A DNA stretch of 64,000 nucleotides from Manis javanica (taxonomy: Eukaryota > Chordata > Mammalia > Pholidota > Manidae). The notes under the pieces were generated by a model. That model worked only from the letters and a program-made list of their open reading frames with translations. It searched no databases and was not told the DNA's origin. Where the stretch lies: contig NC_133158.1 of the NCBI RefSeq assembly GCF_040802235.1, positions 154,392,401 to 154,456,400 of the forward strand, given 5' to 3'. A program made the translations under genes and the position numbers. Below are positions 57,098 to 64,000 of the stretch, one piece after another. Each line of letters opens with the position of its first letter. Position 1 is the stretch's first letter.

Positions 57098-57548
57098 CAG
57101 TAGTCTCCCCTTATTCTTGTTTTCACTTTCTATGGTTTCGGTTACCCACAGTCAACTGAAAGCATATGATCCTCCTTCTGAGATACTGTTAGATGGTCAA
57201 GAGTAGTCTAATACTACATCATAATGCCTATATCATTCACCTCACTTCGTCTTTTTACACAGGCATTTTGTTATCTCACATCGTTACATGAAACAGAGTA
57301 GAGTGGAGTAAGATATTCTGAGGGAGAGAGACCACACTCAAATAACTTTCATTACAGTTTATTATAATTTTCTGATTTTGTTATTGGTTATTATCAATGT
57401 CTTGCCATTGCCTAATTTATAAATTAAACTTTATCATAGGTATGTATGTAGAAGAAAAACATAGCAATATATAGGACTTGGCACTATTTGTAACTTCAGG
57501 CAGCCATATGTCTTGGAACATATGCCCCTGGATAAGGAGGGATTACTG
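57098..57548. mobile_element. Tigger-like (TcMar) nonautonomous DNA transposon
   Basis: Terminal inverted repeats: CAGTAGTCTCCCCTTAT at the left and ATAAGGAGGGATTACTG at the right, flanked by TA on both sides (57096-57097, 57549-57550). The internal sequence starts with the 'ggtttcggttacccacagtc' block of Tigger-derived elements. At 451 bp it has no transposase ORF. Confidence 0.88.
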
Positions 57549-57934
57549 TATCCTTTAAAAATAATTGACTTAATGAAATCTTTTATCTTTCACAACATTT
57601 ACCTTTTCATTTTGCATTGTATGGGTATATACTTAAAACTTCCAACAATGAAAGACACTCTCTGTAAATGGAAGGAGATGCTTGAGTGCATATTAGTGAA
57701 TATTTTCATTATATGGTGACTTTTCCTTTCCTATATCACAGTGTTTTAGTAGAGCTCCTGGTAGTCAACATTCAGATTACAAAGATACTTTGTATTCACT
57801 CAGCTACCATCTGTGACATTATTGAAAGAAACTTACAATGGCAGAAATATTTTCCAAAGATGGCTATAACAATATTTCTCACTTCCACATGCTCATCTTC
57901 CCAAGTGACCTCACTCCTCTCTGATTAAGAGGTG

Positions 57935-58415
57935 ACATCTCTATCCTCCCATTCAACCTGGGTGAATGTGTGACCTTTCTGCCAATAGAATGTGGTGGAA
58001 GTGACTATGTAATTTCAGAGGCTAGATCATAAAGGGTGATATGGCTTCTGCCTGGCTCTCTCTGTCTTAGGACACTTCTCTTGGAACCCAGCTACCACAG
58101 CATGAAGAAACCCAGGCCACCTTGAAAGGCCACTTATAGGTACTCCAGCTGATAGTCGTAGCTAAAGTCTCAGACAACAGCTGGAATCTGTCACAAGACA
58201 TGTGAGTGAGGCAGCCTTTGAAATGACTTCAGCCCCAGCCACTATCTGATACCAAGTACATGAGATACCCTAAGAGACCACTGCCTAGCTGAGCTCAGTC
58301 AATCCCCAGGACCATGAGAGATTATATTAACAAATTATTACTATTTCTAAATCATTTCAGACCCCTAAGTTTAGGGTGGCTTGTTTTGCAGTGAGATACC
58401 TGAAACATTTACTTA
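57935..58415 (+). repeat. Old solo LTR (ERVL/MaLR-like)
   Basis: 'ctgccaatagaatgtggtgg', 'tcttggaacccagctaccac', 'cacaagacatgtgagtgagg', and near the end 'ccctaagtttagggtggctt'. This block order is familiar from old mammalian solo LTRs, but I cannot name the family. Confidence 0.55.
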
Positions 58416-58419
58416 AATG

Positions 58420-61400
58420 TAATTGGCCTTTTAAGTGCTTCTAATTTAATAATGCTTAAAAATGGTAATCCTGGAACAAGAAAGGATTTCATAGTTCCTT
58501 ATTGGGCCTACATGGGCCTAGATCTGCTACCCAAACCTAAATACTTTCAGAGTGGTGAGAAGACCAAGAAGTGGGTCTTCCTTTCCCTGAACATCCAGGC
58601 ATTCCTATGAGGCCTACACATCATCAGCAAGATGACAGGAGCCTAGTCTGTGCTGTTAAGATCACTTCCCAACTAGAGCTGCGCAGGTGGGACTACGGTG
58701 TTCTGGCTTTAAAGGTAGCCGAGCCCTCATGTGATTGTTACTGGCTTCTCTTACCACTGGCTGCTATAGAGAAGCTTCCCACCCATTTCCCAAGCCTGGC
58801 CTCTAGATACAGACCAAGACCTTGACTCATTAGGCTTTATTCTGTTCTTGGACCTATTTTACTCCAGGTAAGGGGCCTAGTAAATATGAAGGACCAGCAC
58901 TGGAGAGAAGATCTAGAGCAGGAGAAAAGGATCTGCCATTGAAATATCAAAAAAAGAAAGAGCAGAGGGGAGAATGACCGCCTGGGGTATAACCATCTGC
59001 CATATCCTTCTCTTCCTATTACCTAGTCATGGATTTCTAGATAGCGGAAGAGTCCAATGCCAGGATGGTAACATTAGGGGGCTGAAAGCAATTGTGTGGC
59101 AACATGGAACATGGTCTTTATATATATATATATATATATATTTTGTGTCAATTTGTGTCACAAAAGAACCAAAGGCTCATGTGGGCCCAAAGCAGCAGTT
59201 GAGTTTATGGCCTTTTCTAAGATAAGGGAAAGGGGAAAAGGAGACATTTATGAATTTTTGTTTGTTTTATTCTAGTTATTAGGTACCAGTTCAGTTCCAA
59301 GAAACAGAAATGAACTAAAATCAGTTCACATAATAATAGGATTTTATTGGTCTTATAACTGTATAGTTGTGGACTTGAGGAATTGTTACATCCAGGAGCT
59401 TAAAATAACATCTTTGAGGATTTATCTCTTGTTCTGTCCTTAGCAGCCCCATTCTGAAAGGGGCAGGATTCCAAGGGCATGATCCCTGAGGAATCTAGGT
59501 TTGAGCTGTACCACCAGGTAAGCAAGCTATTGAAACCTGCAGAGGTGACAGCATACAACATGGAGACTTTAGAGTTGATAGTGGAGAAGATAAATACCAG
59601 TTCTTGTCCCAAGACAAACTGCAGCATTAGGAGCTGTGGTTTGTATCACTAACCTCCCTCTTCTAAGTTTTTCCTTAGTGGGAGAAGTCCACAGACACTG
59701 GGAGAACTGCATGCCAAAAATGGGTAGAGTCTATGTGATGCAGTCTGTGTAGACTGTGGTGAAAGCCCTGTGGGGTCACTGTTTAGGGAATCCCTTCAAT
59801 AGAGAAACTACTGTGAGGAGAGCAGTGAGCTGGCAGCCCCAGCTACCCCTCCTGTGACACCTACCACACTGTCCACACTGCAGGCCAGCAGTCCGCCGGT
59901 GCCAAGCATTTCTGTCCGTCCCAGGACCCCTCTCGTGGTCAGTCATTGTCTTGGAGCTGTCTCTTTCTTTCTTTCCTCCTTTCACAGGTGTCAGACCCAC
60001 ACTGATCTAAAGACTGCCCTGGCCTACTCTCCTTCCCTTTACCCTTTATTCTTGACAGGCATTTCCCCCAGTACATCTCCTGCTCATCTAATCCCATCCT
60101 GGCATCTGCTTCCTGGTGGATCTGAACTGACCTGCAAACCATGCTTGCTAGATCTTTCCCAAGTAGTCATCTTCTCTTCTCAATTTCTTTTTCTTTATGA
60201 ATAGTTTGAACACTGAAAGTTAAACAGATTCCTGCCTTATAAATACAGGTATTTCTGCCAGCAAATTTACTGTAATTTTACTCTGAAGAGGAGTTACAGG
60301 ATGTTTGTGTCTTCTAGAACTTGTACCAACTTAAACAGGTCTATTTTGTCTGTTTGTGGAAGGACAAGTTCACTTTCAATGTTTTCCTGGGTTACTTTTG
60401 TGATTCCCTCCTTTCCCGCTCCCATTTCACTCCACCGATAGGGACCCAGTTTGTCTCTAGACGACAGAACTGCAAATTCAAATGAACTGACATTTTGAGA
60501 ATACAAATTCCTGATTTAAGTGAGGCCTTTTTGAGTTCAGATGGATATGTGATAACTGGAAGAAAGAGCTCTTGTTCCCAGACCAGCTACACCCTGCTGC
60601 CCCAAGCTGTGAAGTAATGGGACTGGCACAAGGAATAAACTTGGTTGAGATTTTCCTTGATGGGGTTTTGTGGCCACTGAGGAGGTTCCCTTGCAAGTAA
60701 ATAAGTCTGGGTGGGAAAACACCTATATGTGAGGTTTTTATTGCCTCTCCCACAAAAATAAACCCCCTAGCAGTGGTGAAATAGAAAAAGACTGACCAAA
60801 GGTAAAAACTAGGATTCAGCACAAAGGCCTTTTGTGATTTTAGGTAAAATGTGCTCGTCTCTCCCACCAGCAGCTTGCATTGGAGGCTCTAATGTTTGGT
60901 CTCCTAACTCATTTGACCGAGCAGCCCAGAAAGTGAAAGGGAGGATTCATTAGCAAAGATTAAATTTTACCACCAGATTATGTCTGCCTTGCCAAACAGA
61001 CTAGATTTACTTCTTGGCAGTCTCCTTGTGGGGTGTTCAAACACTAACAAAAAGTTTTGAAACCCATGTGATGTTTTTGGTGAGTGGAGTGTCTAAGCGA
61101 GCTTATGTGGAGGAATCAATATAACTATTGCTCCAGAGTTCTCAGAGAATTCATCAAGAGTCCCCATCTATTGCTGACTGATTTTGTTCTAAGAAAGGGA
61201 TCTATCACTTCTAACTTATGACCTTGGCTTGTGATGTGAAGTGATGAAGCATTAGGTAGTTACACCTAAATGTACCTACCCTCAGGGCAGACAGAAGAGA
61301 TCGATTTCTTTCCCAGGAACATATTTAAATCAACATCAGACAAAGTACTGTCTTTCCTCATTGAAAGGTACAAGTTCCCATTCTTATTTGGATAAGGGGG

Positions 61401-61870
61401 GTCTTTTAACAGTTACAGGTGAATGAATAAAAATCTAGAGGCTTTTTTCTCAAAAGCCCTTAACCAGTTTTATTTTTATAAATTCAACGCCAACTAGCCG
61501 GATTGCCATCATCTGTGATGTTGAACTGGCTGTGCAACCTGTACCAGGGAAGATGACTGACACTTCCACAGGCTGTAGTTTACGGATTATTTTAGTAACA
61601 CGGGGGCTAAATCTCCGGGATCTTCTCATTTATTTTTTTCTTTTGCATTTCATCAATGTGTTTTAAGTCTCTATTCAAGTATCTTCAGATTCTTTCCACT
61701 TATGTGAAACACAGAATGATGGCAGGTGAGAGGAAATATACAGAGAGAATGACCACACTTCTCTTGCCTGAAATCTTTGCCCCCAAAATGGGAGATGATG
61801 ATTCAATAGAACTACAATGGGCCGCCACTAGGTGAGTGCCCAGGTAGTCCTAAATTTTTTTTTTTTTGTC
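58420..61870. other. Gene-free interval
   Basis: 3.4 kb with random ORFs up to 129 codons (minus, 60478-60867), none with a recognisable domain or splice context. Only a (TA)n run at 59119-59141 stands out. Confidence 0.45.
59119..59141 (+). repeat. (TA)n microsatellite
   Basis: Eleven perfect TA units. Confidence 0.95.
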
Positions 61871-61879
61871 TATCAAGAG

Positions 61880-62108
61880 TGAAAGGGTATATCACCGCGA
61901 CCCTCCTTACCCCAGAATGACTCAGGAGACAAGGGCCCCCCGCAAGTGATTTTATTATCTGAAAGAGAAAATGGCTGCCCCCAGAGAGAGGGAGCAGCAG
62001 CTCGTGGGTGAGGAAGCACGTTTTTAAGGAGTTAGGGGTAGGGTGTGTTCTGTGTTGGTGATTGGATTTTAAGGGGTGGGGGTCTTAGCGCAGCAGAATT
62101 TGCCTTCA
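61880..62108 (-). repeat. Solo LTR of the class I (tRNA-His) family, minus strand
   Basis: 229 bp, the reverse complement of the LTRs at 24347 and 37336 (TGAAAG...CTTCA on the plus strand). A perfect AAGAG target duplication lies at 61875-61879 and 62109-62113. It confirms the LTR borders and the 5-bp duplication size of this family. Confidence 0.92.
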
Positions 62109-62113
62109 AAGAG

Positions 62114-63475
62114 CATCAGGTGATACCTGCTAGTATTTTGTTGGTGATTAATTTCTAAAAGACAAACGGTTGAAGACTTGTGTTCATGCTAAGAAATCCA
62201 CCATATGAACACAGGCAGGTACTCCATCAGTTGGGGCCTCTGCTTGGGCCCTCTTTTCTGGGAGTTTCCTAGCCTCCCTTTAGAGTCAGGCTCACCTGTA
62301 CTTGTTCTTGACCTGCTCTCCCTCCTTCCTTATCAAAGGTGATTGGTCCAAACATGGACACCTGATTTCAGCTAAACCAATCAGGGACCTTTTCTGGGAA
62401 TTTAGACCTGAGGCAGAATCGATTTCTCTTTTAAGGGGAACTACATATAATATGTGAAATTGTGAGGGGTAGACAACTATGTGCCATGTCGATTGAGAGC
62501 AGAAAAGGCTGGTTTGTCCAGAAAGAAGAATTAAGTGGATTTGCAGAGGGAAACAGGAGAGAAAAGTGTGTAGATCTCCACTGGGTTCTATGCAGTACCC
62601 TTAAAACTGCTCCCTTTTGCTTAAGTGAAGTTAACTTTTTACCTATAGCCAAGAGGAGTCTTACCTACTTTTGTCTCACTCCTTAATAATGTGTGATACA
62701 GAAAATGTGAATTTGCCCAACCAGGTAATCTGGAGTACTGGACTCATAGGAATCACTTTGACCCTCTTCTTGCCGCTATGGTGGGAGGAATGCCCCTTGC
62801 TTTCTGTGCTGTCCTCCCCCTCCCACACCAGTCTCCTAAGGCTGCAGACAGATACAATGTGAGGATCAGGACAGACTGAGGTTTGGGAGCTCCCAAGAAG
62901 TTGGGGCTGTGTTAGAGCCCCTAGTTAGCTGGGGTGCCTAGCCATCATTTACAATACATTTTAAAAATAATATAACACATTCTATATTTTACTGTATTTC
63001 TTATACATTTATGTACTTTTTATTTCTATAACAAAACATTCTGAGTTCCAAATGACCAATTTACAGCATAACTTTAGGAATACAACCCTTAAAAAAATAG
63101 GGACTGTCTGTTTCATTTAATTTGTAGTGATGATTCACATCACAAAGGGTTCTTTAATACACACAAGGATTCCATTAATCAAGGTTTGATTGCATTTTAA
63201 GTACCTCCAACACATTTGAATTTTTCATTTTATATAATGACAGGGAGGAGACAACTTCAATTTAAATTTTAGGAGCCTCTGTGCATTGAATGGCCATTAG
63301 ATGACAAAGCATTTGTGAAATGATACTGTTAAGCCAGTTAAGGAAAAATAACTTTTAAAGCATCCTTTAGCTTTTTTCAAATTTTACTTTGAGAAACAAA
63401 CGTAATTTTGTATGCTTACAAAGGAGGCAATTAAAACTGATTCAATTATGAAGTAATAAGAGAAATATAGTTTGA
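62114..63475. other. Gene-free interval
   Basis: Short ORFs only (at most 74 codons). No RNA gene or bounded repeat. Confidence 0.4.
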
Positions 63476-63479
63476 AATC

Positions 63480-63600
63480 CTACAGGCACTGCATGGTGTG
63501 AGTTCTGGCTCTCTGTTTACATGCTGATGACCTTTGGCAAGGCACACATTTTTCTGAACCTTTCTTTTCTTATTTATAAAATAGAAGTTCTAGTAAGTCT
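63480..63600 (+). repeat. MIR SINE
   Basis: 'gctgatgacctttggcaagg', 'ctgaacctttcttttcttat' and 'ttataaaatagaagttctag' follow the MIR core order. Confidence 0.75.
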
Positions 63601-63604
63601 TACC

Positions 63605-64000
63605 TGATTTCCTGTGAGACTCATGTGTGATTGTTCATGTGAAACTCTTTTGTAATCTTTAAAATATAAACATTATTTAGTATTATTGTGATAATCGAAA
63701 TACTAACAACTTTTAATTATGACTGTGGAAATATCTATATCCATTTGGTCAAATCAGGGTTTATTGTGTGGCAGACACTACTTGAAAACAAATTTACCCT
63801 CTTATCTGAGATTATCTGCAAATATATATTTTTTAAGAGAATTTTAAAATTGTTTTAAGCATGTCTGATTTGAATTTATGCCTGTAGGGTCAGCTCCTTT
63901 TGGAGCAGAATTTGAGTCCTGGGTCCTCTCTCCAGCCTGTCTTGGTTTGACTGGTCCTCTCCTCTTCTCCTTGGCTCCAAACAATGAACTTGACCTTCCT
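63605..64000. other. Window end, no feature identified
   Basis: AT-rich DNA followed by a more mixed last 120 bp. No exon or RNA gene is visible before the edge. Confidence 0.4.

Noticed and set aside
58974-59225. ORF with a signal-peptide-like start (MTAWGITICHILLFLLPSHG)
   Set aside because: It looked like a secreted protein or env start, but it soon runs through a (TA)n repeat and has no downstream domain or homologous frame.
60478-60867. 129-codon minus-strand ORF
   Set aside because: No recognisable domain, start context or conserved pattern; treated as chance.
9561-64000. Coding exons of WWTR1 expected from human synteny
   Set aside because: None of the longer ORFs reads as the WW domain or other recognisable WWTR1 coding sequence. 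Only non-coding first exons or introns could be present, and these cannot be recognised from sequence.

Overview
The window is a piece of a placental-mammal chromosome. The evidence is one multi-exon nuclear gene with GT-AG introns (COMMD2), ancient mammal-wide repeats (MIR, L2, MER5, Tigger), younger L1 copies and nested endogenous retroviruses. No Alu, B1/B2, CAN, BovB/ART2, ERE or other young lineage SINE is visible in 64 kb, and the young L1 3' ends look like those I associate with pangolins. A pangolin, or another SINE-poor laurasiatherian, is my best but low-confidence guess.

Region 1 (about 1.6-9.5 kb) is the complete COMMD2 gene on the + strand. It has a CpG-rich promoter, five coding exons that join to an uninterrupted 199-residue protein, and a 3' UTR with AATAAA. 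Its introns hold MER5A, L2 and L1 copies. An old antisense L1 runs to within about 70 bp of the last exon.

Region 2 (9.5-22.8 kb) is gene-free and made of L1 and L2 copies and unassigned AT-rich DNA.

Region 3 (22.8-37.9 kb) is a three-level nest. An old, internally deleted L1 carries a decayed class I (tRNA-His, HERV-H-like) provirus with LTRs of about 230 bp. That provirus was in turn hit by a 5'-truncated L1 with an apparent 3' transduction, by a 434-bp solo LTR of another family, and by an 8,021-bp class II (betaretrovirus-like) provirus at 28463-36483. The class II provirus is young. Its two 334-bp LTRs differ at only two sites, both CpG-to-TpG in the 5' copy, and it keeps a perfect 6-bp target duplication. 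Gag, dUTPase-protease-G-patch and env are all open. The only lesion I see is a 5-bp tandem duplication that breaks pol at the start of RNase H. Slippery heptamers, downstream stems, a splice donor, a candidate env splice acceptor, tRNA-Phe-like PBS, PPT and a candidate RNA-export hairpin are all in place.

Region 4 (37.9-64 kb) is gene-poor. It holds MIR, L2 and L1 fragments, a Tigger element, solo LTRs (one of the same class I family, minus strand, at 61880-62108), a truncated U6 retropseudogene and several simple repeats. I found no protein-coding exon there. In human, WWTR1 lies next to COMMD2 on this side, but none of its coding exons is recognisable here.
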